A DNA stretch of 64,000 nt, taken from contig JALQPE010000086.1 in the NCBI GenBank assembly GCA_030407315.1, forward strand, positions 1 to 64,000. The letters run 5' to 3'. The notes below the pieces were generated by a model, which searched no databases, had not been told where the DNA came from, and saw only the letters and a program-made list of their open reading frames with translations. The DNA is from Asparagopsis taxiformis (Eukaryota > Rhodophyta > Florideophyceae > Bonnemaisoniales > Bonnemaisoniaceae). The position numbers and the translations under genes were made by a program. Below are positions 32,001 to 41,254 of the stretch, in pieces (within the stretch, counting starts at the first letter, position 1; every line of letters begins with the position of its first letter).

Positions 32001-32540
32001 AGCACCGCTCTAATCGTTCATGCTTTATTCCAGAACTAACCAACTGAAACGTCTGACTAGTTTATGGAACGATAATCATCAGATTCTTCTTTTACGAATA
32101 AATCTTGCTGGGAATTCCTAGTTTTGGATATCGATCGTTAAACTAGTCTAGACTTTTAACTAACTTCGCGGACGTCCTACGATACATTCCAGCGCATGAT
32201 GATGGCGTCGTACTGCTGTTCAGCATGCTGACAAGTGCACTAGTGTGTAAAATTGCGCAATGTTATACATGTGTGCTGCAGAGTAAGGGGGCTATCACTT
32301 GCTCTGCTTATTGCACTCTGCGCATATTGGAATGCACAGAGCAAAAAAGTTAGCTTTGCTGTCGTTAACATTGCGGGGCACCAATGTGCTCTGCTACGTA
32401 CAAATTCCCGGTCGTGTATTACCAAAGTATACGGCCGAAAAGCTCACCGAGTTTCCCAGTGCCGCACCTTCACAGTCTCTGAGCAGAATAAGCGGTGGTA
32501 AAATACTAGATCATGTATTGTTGGCCGTCATGGTTTGTAG
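32001..32540. other. Spacer between H13 and H14
   Basis: 540 bp. Short open frames only; no supported gene. Confidence 0.4.
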
Positions 32541-32668
32541 AGTTGAAATTTGGTAATATTTACGGTCTGAAATTACTGCAGTAAAAAGCGATCTAGCAAA
32601 GTGCACAATGGTAGATCGCTTTTTACTGCAGCAATTTCAGACCATAAAAATTACCAAATTTCAACTCT
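32541..32668. repeat. Hairpin H14
   Basis: AGAGTTGAAATTTGGTAAT ... inverse, arm ACGGTCTGAAATT, cores ACTGCAGT (right arm ACTGCAGC) and GCGATCTAG/TAGATCGC. Separates the methylation cassette from the convergent gene pair. Confidence 0.85.
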
Positions 32669-32893
32669 AGCCTACATTGCTGGTTTCACTGCTTCTCAGT
32701 ATGCCGAGGACCGTTACAGCCCTCATATTTCGTAACGGCACTACCATTGCACTTGTCCGTTACATGATTGGTCTGCTTACGACAGACATTTCCCTCGAGT
32801 CTTTCTATTTATCTTTCTCGTTGGATAATCAATTTGCTCGTGCACCTCAATTCTCCTCTCCCGGACGTGGAACATCCCATCATTTGAGCTGAA

Positions 32894-34576
32894 ATGCGAG
32901 ATGAATTATCATTGTCAAGGTTTGCAAAGTTTGAGGAACAGTTTGCATCCCTCGAACAGTATATGCGCGACTCCCTTTCGTCCATTGAAATGGAGCTTGC
33001 TTGCATTCGGTACATGACCTCGGCTGCTGCAGGGACAAACACTGTACCTTCAGTAGTTCTCGAGGAGAGATCAAGAAAATCAGGTCAAATTACCACTCTA
33101 GTGTCCTCTTTGTTCAACAATAGGCATGTGACATCTAGATTCGTCGCTTTCAGAACCGTTGCAGAGCTTACCAAAACTTCAGTGGATCCAAGTTTGCTCA
33201 GGAACTTGAATGCAAGGTCTGAAGAAACCCCGCAAGAGAAGTCCTGCACAACATTGCTACTTGCTGCATTGTCGTTTTCGCAGACTTCCAGTTCTAATCC
33301 AGAGGTAAGACAATCCAAGAAATCTCTAATTGGCACGGCGGTTGGGAAACGGCATATATTCTTAAAACGCTCTATTGTCGGAACAGCATTTATTTCGATG
33401 GCGAATGACAGAATTGTACGATGGAAGGACTCGGCCACCAGGAATGCCGGTATCCTGGACCCCGGCGAAGAAGAGGACTTGAACAGCAATACTATCTCAA
33501 GAGATTATGCACTACGCAATGCAACAATTGTGCCCATCGATAAACCATCTTGGCTGCACATTTCGCAGCGCGCTCTTTTCCATGCCATGGATATTTCGAT
33601 GCCCACGGAGGCGGAACGCAACATAGAACAGTCCACGAGTTTGCAGGTTGGATCTTCAAAGCGTCGGCGACTGTCTGGTTCGAAAGGAGAAGCACGCCGT
33701 GCATCTACATCCTCCTCTTCGTCTTCCGCTATGCCCAACCTGTCACCGTCAGATATACAGTCCATTCCGATCATTACCTCTGCTCTACGGCAGCTCACCC
33801 AGTTCTTCAACAGTTCCCGTAAGCAAATGAAAATGGAATTGGTCAAGCAAGCATTCTTCCTCATCCACCGAGATATGAAGGCAAATATTGCTGTTCCACT
33901 TGACTCTGATGTGTCCACGTCGGACATGTGTCCACTTGACTCAATTCCGACAACTTTGAAAGCTTACGGAACAGGAGAAGACGCTCTAGAAGTGTATTCA
34001 AGAAATGATTCTACCTTCTCAAATTTCATTCTCAGTCGTCCCGAGCTTCACGTTCAGGTTACTTACAAAGTTCAGGTAAGCGGCGGTATCGTTAATGGAA
34101 ACATTACAACTGCGCAGAATCCAGTGGAGAAATTGGCTGTATGTTCATTCTCTTTTCTTACTTTAGCTATGATATTGTTATGCAGTTTCTGCCAATGCAC
34201 ACAACTGGAGATGCTTTGTCATGAGCCCCATGCCATTCAAGCTTGTTATCGGATAGCAATATGTCTCCAAGGTTTATTCAATGCGGCCCTCAGCAAGTTA
34301 CCTACACCTCAGTTCGGGAAAGATGGATTCCCTTTGCGAGTTTCATGGGGACATCTAGAGCTGCGGGACTACCTCATGGGAGGTGATTGCCTGTTCGGAA
34401 TCATCCGAAAGAAGAGAAATCTCACTGCTGAAGAATACGAGTCTGTACGTTTCGATTCAAGCATCGTACAAACCGAACCTTCCTTTGAAAACTCGGCAGA
34501 CAGGCGCATTTCCAATCCTGATTGCGTCCCTCTACAGGAGGATGACGAGCTTGGTATTTCTCTAATTGATGTGTAG
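32894..34576 (+). CDS. Unknown element 2 gene A, 560 aa
   Basis: An uninterrupted frame from ATG 32894 (MRDELSLSRF) to the TAG at 34574-34576. Not recognised. Visible features: an N-terminal amphipathic helix (FAKFEEQFASLEQYMRDSL), a nuclear-signal-like basic block (SSKRRRLSGSKGEARR) followed by a Ser run, and an acidic C-terminus. A hydrophobic stretch (residues about 415-435, VCSFSFLTLAMILLCSF) coincides with intron-like signals (GTATGT at 34139, CTTACTTTAG at 34166, GCAG at 34185), but no donor/acceptor pair keeps the frame. ATTAAA near 34676 could be its poly(A) signal. It is the only plus-strand gene of element 2, convergent with the next gene at a distance of 132 bp. It could be an accessory DNA-binding transposition protein; that is a guess from position. 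Confidence 0.65.
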   Translation: MRDELSLSRFAKFEEQFASLEQYMRDSLSSIEMELACIRYMTSAAAGTNTVPSVVLEERSRKSGQITTLVSSLFNNRHVTSRFVAFRTVAELTKTSVDPSLLRNLNARSEETPQEKSCTTLLLAALSFSQTSSSNPEVRQSKKSLIGTAVGKRHIFLKRSIVGTAFISMANDRIVRWKDSATRNAGILDPGEEEDLNSNTISRDYALRNATIVPIDKPSWLHISQRALFHAMDISMPTEAERNIEQSTSLQVGSSKRRRLSGSKGEARRASTSSSSSSAMPNLSPSDIQSIPIITSALRQLTQFFNSSRKQMKMELVKQAFFLIHRDMKANIAVPLDSDVSTSDMCPLDSIPTTLKAYGTGEDALEVYSRNDSTFSNFILSRPELHVQVTYKVQVSGGIVNGNITTAQNPVEKLAVCSFSFLTLAMILLCSFCQCTQLEMLCHEPHAIQACYRIAICLQGLFNAALSKLPTPQFGKDGFPLRVSWGHLELRDYLMGGDCLFGIIRKKRNLTAEEYESVRFDSSIVQTEPSFENSADRRISNPDCVPLQEDDELGISLIDV

Positions 34577-34708
34577 TTTGATTAGAAACTTTATATCGGT
34601 ATGGTTCATTAGTAGTTCTAGGAAAAGTTCCCAACGCTCAACTAGTTATGCTTTGCAATGCATGCATCATCTGTATTAAAGTATTTCTCATTCATCCAAC
34701 TGCTGGCA

Positions 34709-36403
34709 TCATTTAATGTACTTCTCTGCCTTTTTCTCTGACGCACTATACCCTACTACGTCGTTCACTACATCTTCTGTTATCAACTTGTCTATACGAC
34801 AAGGTTCTTCCACACCACGGAATACGACGTACGGCATATGCACTCTCAGAGATCCCCACAATACATCCCCTGCCTTTCCTCTCTTTCTTTGCATCGCAGG
34901 CTCCCATTCTATACGGAAACATTTGTTTCCTTCGCTTTTCCACCCTTCCAGACTCCCTTCACCGTCGCTCCTCCCGTGCAAATCACATGTCAAAGGACAT
35001 TTCTGCAGCTCCATTCCGTGCACGTATTCACCTTGGACCACAGAACTACTTTTTCGAATTAGACACCACACGTTTGATGTTGTTTCCACAGTGCAGAATG
35101 AGCTACTGCCAATTGCAACAGATGTCGACTGAGCTTCCATGATTCCCGAGCACAATATCGTACCAAACAACCGCAAACCACATGACCTCGCCGAACCGTT
35201 CATGTAACTACACTCTTCATTGTCCTCCTCTTCCGAGTTGCTGATATTACGCCTGTGAACCAGACACTCGGTTCGCCATCGGTGCCCCAATCCTAGCAGA
35301 TCTGATAGTGTTGCAAAACTGGAACACGTAATGTTCAAAGCTTCCCCACCAGTTCCAGCCACTGCCGCGTGAAGCCCTGGGTAAACTTTGTAATACCCCC
35401 CTCCATAGATTTCTGCTGTTCCCTTTAGCATTTCCCGGAATAACTCAGTGCTCAATGAGATGGGAATCTGCACCGGTCCGCTAATAGCCGTTCCACTTGT
35501 ACAGGCACCGTCAATCTCACTATGTGGGTAGCCGCCACCTGAGTTTGACAAAGTGCTTCGATTAACCTGTTCCACAACTTTCTCTACCGCACGCTGTAAG
35601 AGCATCAATAAAACCTTACCAGCTGATACTGTTGATCCACAATTTCGAACCATTCCGTTCCAACCAAGCCGACACTCGCTACCATTTCCAGAAAGCATTA
35701 TATTTTCTAGTGTTCTCAGCCTTGTCTCCATACCACCGTGTGTGTTGGCGTCAAGTGCTGATTCCACTTTTTGATTCTTCCTCTGCGGTGATATCCCTTC
35801 AGATTCTCCATCTGATTGTTCATGAAATTCTACTCCCACCGCTTCGTAGTCCACAACCTCTCTGTTGCTCCTTCGCCACTGTGTCGGTGGCTGACCCCCG
35901 GACATTAACTTACTTCCCATCAGAAATTTTACATGTTCGTAGGAAACACAAGGGTAATTCCTTTCAGAGATAGCATCATATAACAATCTGCCTTCCGCAA
36001 CCACCATTTCATCGTGCCTTGGCTTCACAGCATCCGAGTACCGCCACTTCGATACTTCCATCACTGCAATATCCTTTTCCTCTGTCGTCAACCTCACAAT
36101 TGCATCACTCACATCCTGTCTATTGTGCTCCACCACACCAGGCGTGTACACGCCATCTCCTCTGTCTACATCGATGCGGTCTCCCACTGACGGCTTACCA
36201 CTGCAAACAGGATACTGCTCAGGAAGTTTGATTTCCACAACAGTAGCCTTCCACCATATTGCGTCATCACCCACTTGGAACCACAGGTCTATTTGCGTTC
36301 CGACACAGGGAAGTGCATCTACGGCCGCTGCTCGCTCACGCTCACGGCCAGCTTTCGCTTTTTCGCTCTGTCGCCTAATTCGCAATGATTCACGCCTAGT
36401 CAT
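34709..36403 (-). CDS. Unknown element 2 gene B, 564 aa, Tudor/Agenet-like N-terminus
   Basis: An uninterrupted frame from ATG 36403 (MTRRESLRIR). The first 28 residues are a basic, charged helix. Residues 36-105 contain two short beta-rich pieces (VGDDAIWWKATVVEI and GDRIDVDRGDGVYTPGVVEH) of the kind seen in Tudor or Agenet domains, which read methylated residues. This match is by eye and weak. The rest is unassigned, with several Cys residues and an acidic SEEEDNEEC block. A TATAAAAA box lies about 120 bp upstream on the minus strand. If the Tudor-like reading is right, it fits the chromatin-modification theme of the cargo. Confidence 0.65.
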   Translation of the reverse strand: MTRRESLRIRRQSEKAKAGRERERAAAVDALPCVGTQIDLWFQVGDDAIWWKATVVEIKLPEQYPVCSGKPSVGDRIDVDRGDGVYTPGVVEHNRQDVSDAIVRLTTEEKDIAVMEVSKWRYSDAVKPRHDEMVVAEGRLLYDAISERNYPCVSYEHVKFLMGSKLMSGGQPPTQWRRSNREVVDYEAVGVEFHEQSDGESEGISPQRKNQKVESALDANTHGGMETRLRTLENIMLSGNGSECRLGWNGMVRNCGSTVSAGKVLLMLLQRAVEKVVEQVNRSTLSNSGGGYPHSEIDGACTSGTAISGPVQIPISLSTELFREMLKGTAEIYGGGYYKVYPGLHAAVAGTGGEALNITCSSFATLSDLLGLGHRWRTECLVHRRNISNSEEEDNEECSYMNGSARSCGLRLFGTILCSGIMEAQSTSVAIGSSSFCTVETTSNVWCLIRKSSSVVQGEYVHGMELQKCPLTCDLHGRSDGEGSLEGWKSEGNKCFRIEWEPAMQRKRGKAGDVLWGSLRVHMPYVVFRGVEEPCRIDKLITEDVVNDVVGYSASEKKAEKYIK

Positions 36404-36523
36404 AGTTCCTCCACGAAATAAAGATACTACAACGCACTATCTGCAATTTTGTTCAGGACAAGTCTTCGTCAACTTCTTCACCAGATACTACTTCACCCAT
36501 GTCTGTAACGTCCAATTTTTCAT

Positions 36524-36531
36524 TTTTATAG
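36524..36531 (-). promoter_or_regulatory. TATA box for gene B
   Basis: TATAAAAA on the minus strand, about 120 bp upstream of ATG 36403. Confidence 0.5.
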
Positions 36532-37377
36532 TATGATACGAAATCACTACCATGTTCCCTACTGCCATACAAGTTGTCAAACACACTACTACTGCGTTCA
36601 AGATACTAGTCACGCTTAAAGCCAGGGCGAAACTCACTATTCCGGTCAATCCTGTGCATGCGGGGAGTGACTTCATTAAAAATTTTAGCGACCGCGATAA
36701 TAACTATGCCGTAGTATCTGTGCTAAAAATCTACATAGATGGTTCCATTCTGTACGAAGTAATACTAGAAAAACTAAACTCAAGTACAATTGTCTACTCT
36801 TTCCACCATACCCTACCTATGGTACAACAATGGCCATATCGAGATTAGCTAGTTAACGTCATACACTTTGCATTTCGCCTCTTCCATATGATATCATATT
36901 CCTCATGGACGCCCAAAACGTGACGCCATCGAAGGGTATGGCGCGTTGGAACCAGTCCATCACGCTAGCCTCACTACACTGCTACGATTGCCATCCGTAC
37001 TACAGACCGGCATAACCATCCAAGTTCATGGTTCGAGTCCAACATGGTACTGTCATACATATGGCTCCCCCGTTCCGTCATTCCACCATGAAAATTATAA
37101 AAATCGTGGAATATGCCACCTCCGGTCACCGTCATGACCAACGCGACGTGTCTTTGTCCTTTCCATTGTTATTTTTCCGTACAGTAGTGGAAAATTCCAC
37201 CATGTCACGCTGCTTATACCCACTCCCACGGCGCAGTTTCATTCCACTATATTCTTTACGGTATTTCCACTACTTATCTATGGCACGGCGCCGGTAATTT
37301 CTGGGATTTTTTGATGGTTTGTCATTCCACTAATTTCTAATGGTCCAGACCATAAAATTTACTGGTTTTTCAAAAAA
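36532..37377. other. Right terminal region of element 2
   Basis: About 850 bp with no supported gene. Repeated ATTCCAC/TTCCACTA motifs (37080-37330) on one strand may be subterminal transposase sites. It does not carry the 45-bp array of the other end. Confidence 0.45.
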
Positions 37378-37391
37378 TTGCTTATCCTGTG
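37378..37391 (-). repeat. Terminal inverted repeat, right end of element 2
   Basis: TTGCTTATCCTGTG is followed by TG (37392-37393), the second copy of the target duplication, and then the upstream part of the Gypsy reverse transcriptase (minus strand). Confidence 0.88.
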
Positions 37392-37393
37392 TG

Positions 37394-38839
37394 AGCATCT
37401 CCGAGGGAGTCAATACAATCATCCATTCGTGGAAGGGGGTACACATCATTGACAGTGATGTCGTTAAGACCCCTATAGTCGACGCAAAAGCGTAATTTAC
37501 CATCCTTCTTCGGGACAAGAACCACTGGGCTAGCCTATTCGGAGGTCGATGGTTCGATCACTCCTTTTTCCAGGATGCTGGTTATTTCCTTACGGGCAAT
37601 CTCTCGACGAGCGGGTCCCATCCGGTAGGGTTGTTGCCGTCGAGGCTTACTTCCTTCGATAATATCGATTCGGTGTTCCGTAGCGCGGATGTCCCCTAGG
37701 GATCCATCCCACATAGACTCGAGTCGAGATAGCATGCTAAGGATGCGTTCCCTTAACGGGGTTTGACCAAGGTGGTCTAGAGAGACTTCTTGCTTCCAAC
37801 TTGATGGTTGTGTGGCCTCGGCCTCTTGCTCCTGATGGAGAGTAGTCACCATAGTGGAGGCCTCTTGGGAGGAAGGGGTAGAACGGCTGAGAGCCATGGG
37901 GCGCATTGGCCGTTCGGGTCCCCGAAGGGCATAGCCGATAACTGTCCCCTTTGGGAGGTACTTGTCGGATGTACCGAAGTTAGTTGAAATAGTCAGGAAT
38001 TCCTGTCGCGGGAAGACTTCCGCAACCCCATTCGGGATAGAGACGCGATGTCGTTGAAGGATCCGATCTCTCGGTGTGAGTATACTCAAGCCGCCACCGG
38101 CGCATACAACAGTATTTGTTACTTGACTCCGTGGAGGAACATTCACACTTTGTGACAATCGAATGCCATGAGGCTGTCGGTCTAAGTTAATCCCATTTGA
38201 GGGTCGCGAGGCATCCACGTAGCACGAAAGGGTGGGGGATGTTTTACGCGTAGGCGACATCACTAGGATAGCTATCGACCCGCCGTCGTGAATATCAATT
38301 CGTTGGGCCCGGCACCTAATTGCATCTACGTGGGTATTCATTGCCCCAGTTCCCAAGATGAGGGGTACGGCCAACTTAGGCGCGACGAAGAATTCTTCCT
38401 CAAAGGACTTGTGGCCTAACTGTAATGACAGTACTATCTTGCCTTTAATCCGAAGAGGATTGCCGTTAGCATCGGCCAGTTGCGGAACTTTCCCCGTCTG
38501 GACTTGAAATTGTTCCCAGTTGCTGGGTAAGCTCCTTTCATGGATGACCGATGGTCCGGACCCGGTGTCCATTACCATACGCATAGGCGTGAGAATTGAC
38601 GGATCGAGTCCGATGGAACCCATTACTACGTAATGGGCGGCCTTAAGCAGGCATGAGGCTTTCGGCCTTGAGGTTTGAGTCCCTGTGGGGGTACCCGAAA
38701 GGGTTGGTGTCTGGAAAAGACTTTGGTCCCTAGAGGGAGTTGCGGCCTTTTCCTGCGGAAGTGGTTGTGGTGAGATGTCCACCGAGTAGCGTAATCGCTC
38801 CACCTCCTGACGGGAGTGCGACACCTCACTCCCCGTCAT
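37394..38839 (-). pseudogene. Gypsy A pol: aspartic protease and start of reverse transcriptase
   Basis: ATG 38839 overlaps a stop (TAATG at 38837-38841). Protease active site MDTGSGPSV; domain end GTGAMNTHVDAIRCRAQ. A linker (TEHRIDI...QQPYRMGPARREIA) leads to the reverse transcriptase. A TAG at 37535-37537 replaces the Trp of the conserved [15 protein letters not shown] block; the frame is then open through [12 protein letters not shown] and [15 protein letters not shown] to the transposon junction. Confidence 0.88.
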
Positions 38840-38852
38840 TAGTTTTCCGACG

Positions 38853-39114
38853 ACCCCTATAAGAAAAGGAATATGTACCCCTGATATGCTTTAGATGAAC
38901 CAATGGTGTACGTGATATCTCTACTGTACGCAAGAGATACTTCGCTGATGTCCGGGAGATGAGCGTATGGACATCTCCCGTCCATCATTGGTGTATCGCT
39001 ATGCGGCCATCAGCTGAAGAGCAAATGATCCTTATCCGTACATCAGAGGAACACCATGCATGTCATAGGTACATCATGCGGCCATCTTTGGTACATCTTT
39101 AAGGCTTACTGGGG
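38853..39114 (+). repeat. 262-bp inverted repeat in gag, left copy
   Basis: Begins ACCCCTATAAGAAAAGG and ends ...AAGGCTTACTGGGG. Near-exact reverse complement of 39885-40144. Non-coding. Confidence 0.88.
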
Positions 39115-39884
39115 ACGTGTCGGAGTCGTCGGAGGTTTCCAAGGCGTCGGCAACGTCTTGAGCCGTTACGGAAGATCCGTTACGTTCTAAAACGTCTCGC
39201 CTCAGAGGGCCCGATTTGGGATGATTTTCGTCATCGGCGAACGCAACCATGCGTGTTGGAGGGTTTGACCGTTGGAGAACGGCTTTAGGGTAATCTCTTT
39301 TCCGGTTGAACCGGTCGGACTGGCGCTGTTGGCGGCGCATAACCTGTTCCGGTTCTTGCTGATAGGCGTAGTTCGCAAAGGCGAAGTAAGTTCCCACAGA
39401 GGGCGGTAAATAAGGGAAAGTGTATAACACGTGCCCTGGTTGGCGACAGCCAGAGCATCTCCAAGTAACTGCCCCTTCAGGGATCATAGTCTCAGCAAGC
39501 TTGAGATGTTCTCCCGTTAGGGTAGGGGCCTGCATTGGCGCGCCCATTGGGTTCCCGGTAGGGGAAGGTAAGGTCGGCGGCGGGGTCCGCGGTATCACAG
39601 CTGGTTCTCCGGGTACGGTAGCGAGCAACGCTTTGCGTTTACGATCCGCGATTTCCCGAGTAGGGTAGGCCTTAGGTTTCGCGGGTAGCGATGCTCGTAA
39701 AGAGTCCCCGAGTCCTTTAGCAAGGTTACGGACAGCAAGAAAATCTTCTCCGCCACTCCGGCCTATAGTCACCTTGACGGTGTGTTTAACCTCTGGGCGT
39801 AGGCCCTTGAGGTATTAGTTGACCAAGTCTCTTTCCGAGAAGACATTCGCACACAGGAGAGCAGCGTCCTGCAGTCTGTCTGCC
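39115..39884 (-). pseudogene. Gypsy A gag core and nucleocapsid
   Basis: Minus strand: ALLCANVFSEKDLVN, TAA stop, then YLKGLRPEVKHTVKVTI (typical retrotransposon gag), and further down CSGCRQPGH, a CCHC knuckle that has lost its last Cys. The order gag N-term, core, pol is preserved on both sides of the inverted repeats. Confidence 0.75.
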
Positions 39885-40144
39885 CCAGTAAGCCTTAAAG
39901 ATGTACCAAAGATGGCCGCATGATGTACCTATGACATGCATGGTGTTCCTCTGATGTACGGATAAGGATCATTTGCTCTTCAGCTGATGGCCGCATAGCG
40001 ATACACCAATGATGGACGGGAGATGTCCATACGCTCATCTCCCGGACATCAGCGAAGTATCTCTTGCGTACAGTAGAGATATCACGTACATCATTGGTTC
40101 ATCTAAAGCATATCAGGGGTACATATTCCTTTTCTTATAGGGGT
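39885..40144 (-). repeat. 260-bp inverted repeat in gag, right copy
   Basis: Inverse of 38853-39114, differing at a few bases. Together they bracket the gag core (39115-39884). No clear target duplication. Confidence 0.88.
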
Positions 40145-40176
40145 TTAGCGAATTCGGCTTTGACCTGATTCCAGGT

Positions 40177-40488
40177 TTACGCTAGGAACTCGGCGTCCCG
40201 ATCTTGGATGGCTTCTCGGCTGGCGGCCATCAGCTTTGGCTCGACCGGTTCCATGACGGTTTCGACCGTAGCGTCTACGATTTCCGCCCTGCGGTCTTGA
40301 ACAGTCTTCTCGACGACGGTGCTGAATTCAGCCTTGAACTCTTCCACCCGTTCGTTGAAGATTCGGTCGGCTCGGTCTTGCAGGGTGTTAATCACCACGC
40401 CTTCTTCGGCGATCAGATCCGAGTCGGATAAGTCGCTGGCAGGCGCCATGTCCTCACTAGAGGGTCCCGTTGTAGGGTTACGATGCAT
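40177..40488 (-). pseudogene. Gypsy A gag N-terminus
   Basis: ATG 40488 (MHRNPTTGPS), 103 codons, acidic coiled-coil-like. It stops just before the inverted repeat at 40144. It lies 78 bp downstream of the LTR, as expected for gag. Confidence 0.6.
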
Positions 40489-40565
40489 CGTGAAGATGAT
40501 TGTGAAGGAAAATTTCTCTCAAAGAGACTTACCCGAGGGTACAAGGTTCTAGGTCTAGAGACCAA

Positions 40566-41061
40566 TGTAGCAGGTAGAAAATCCGCTAGAGCGGCAAACC
40601 ACCCGACAGGTGTCCCGAGCCTCGGTAGAAGAAGTGGTAGAGCAGATGAACCTTATAGGTACCCGGCGGGTAGTCTCGTAAGAGAGAAGGTATCGCTACC
40701 CGGAGGGGGGTTGTGCGATTATAGCGCTCACGCGAGGTGCGTATTAATGGAGCAAAGTGACGTAATCCGTCGAGCTATTGGCTAACCCTAAGGTTTTCCC
40801 GGAGAGGGGTTGAACAATAGGTATGCGAACACTGTTCCAGTGGGTCGTAATTCCACTTGAGTTTACGTTACTCTAGAAACCGTTCCTACTGGCTATTCCA
40901 GTGGCAGTTTTATACTAAGTCTACTGTAAGCTAGGGTTAGTGGTTAGGAATAAATATCCAGTTAGTGACCAATCAGAACCCAATTACTGGCGCTCGCCTA
41001 CCCGCGAGGTCATTGCCAATAGGCTTACATTGTAATGTATGGCTGATTAGCCTAAGTTACA
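40566..41061 (-). repeat. LTR of Gypsy A (5' LTR, 496 bp)
   Basis: On the minus strand it starts TGTAACTTAGG (41061) and ends CTACCTGCTACA (40566). A TATA box lies at 40908-40914 (TATAAAA, minus). TTGGTCTCTAGACC follows as a candidate primer-binding site. Related to the LTR at 47042-47543, which is in the opposite orientation. Confidence 0.8.
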
Positions 41062-41085
41062 ATTTGCCCCTTGTGGGGTCTTGGC
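41062..41085 (-). other. Polypurine-tract-like sequence before LTR
   Basis: Minus strand ACCCCACAAGGGGCAAAT directly precedes the LTR start. The same string precedes the LTR at 47042. It implies a second internal region once adjoined this LTR. Confidence 0.5.
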
Positions 41086-41254
41086 CGGGGCCGATAGGCC
41101 CGGGTGGGGTTATTTGTCAGCCTTAGCTTGTCCCAAGTATAGGAAACACGCCAGTTGGCTGGTGCCTTCTGATTTGCACATCCCTTAAGTGGGTACCCAA
41201 TAGGGAAGCGACACGGCTCGATCAGCGAGGACCGCCAGGCGGTACGACAGGTGC

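Larger units (their letters stand above)
15616..37391. mobile_element. Giant CACTA-like DNA transposon with epigenetic cargo (element 2), complete
   Basis: The left end reads CACAGGATAAGCAA (15616-15629). The right end is its exact inverse TTGCTTATCCTGTG (37378-37391). The flanking dinucleotides TG (15614-15615) and TG (37392-37393) form a 2-bp target duplication. Removing the element and one TG restores an uninterrupted Gypsy reverse-transcriptase frame (minus strand, ...GDAQVFTTLD...). The interior holds an intact transposase, a ParB/zinc/dioxygenase cassette, a DNA methyltransferase/SET cassette and two convergent unknown genes, with hairpin repeats between modules. Ends beginning CAC, a 2-bp duplication and the transposase type fit the CACTA (CMC) superfamily, including Plavaka-like relatives. 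A length of 21.8 kb is very large for this group. Confidence 0.87.
37392..41061 (-). mobile_element. Gypsy element A, 5' half (host of the giant transposon)
   Basis: Minus-strand order: LTR, leader, gag, pol (protease, start of reverse transcriptase), then element 2 at 37391. The reverse transcriptase resumes at 15615. It is inactive: in-frame stops are present in gag (TAA near 39815) and reverse transcriptase (TAG 37535-37537, TGA 15160-15162), and a 1.3-kb inverted-repeat structure interrupts gag. Confidence 0.85.

Noticed and set aside
2613..32668. Regularly occurring hairpins as a CRISPR array
   Set aside because: Spacing is hundreds to thousands of bases with genes between, no short unique spacers, and the host is eukaryotic.
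34076..34185. An intron in unknown gene A (GTAAGC or GTATGT to TTTAG or GCAG)
   Set aside because: None of the donor/acceptor pairs has a length divisible by three, while the reading frame is open on both sides in the same phase. Left as an intronless frame with a note.
37030..37040. GGTTCGAGTCC, a perfect tRNA B-box-like string
   Set aside because: The flanking bases do not pair into a T-stem, and no A-box or acceptor stem is present upstream. It lies in the terminal region of element 2.
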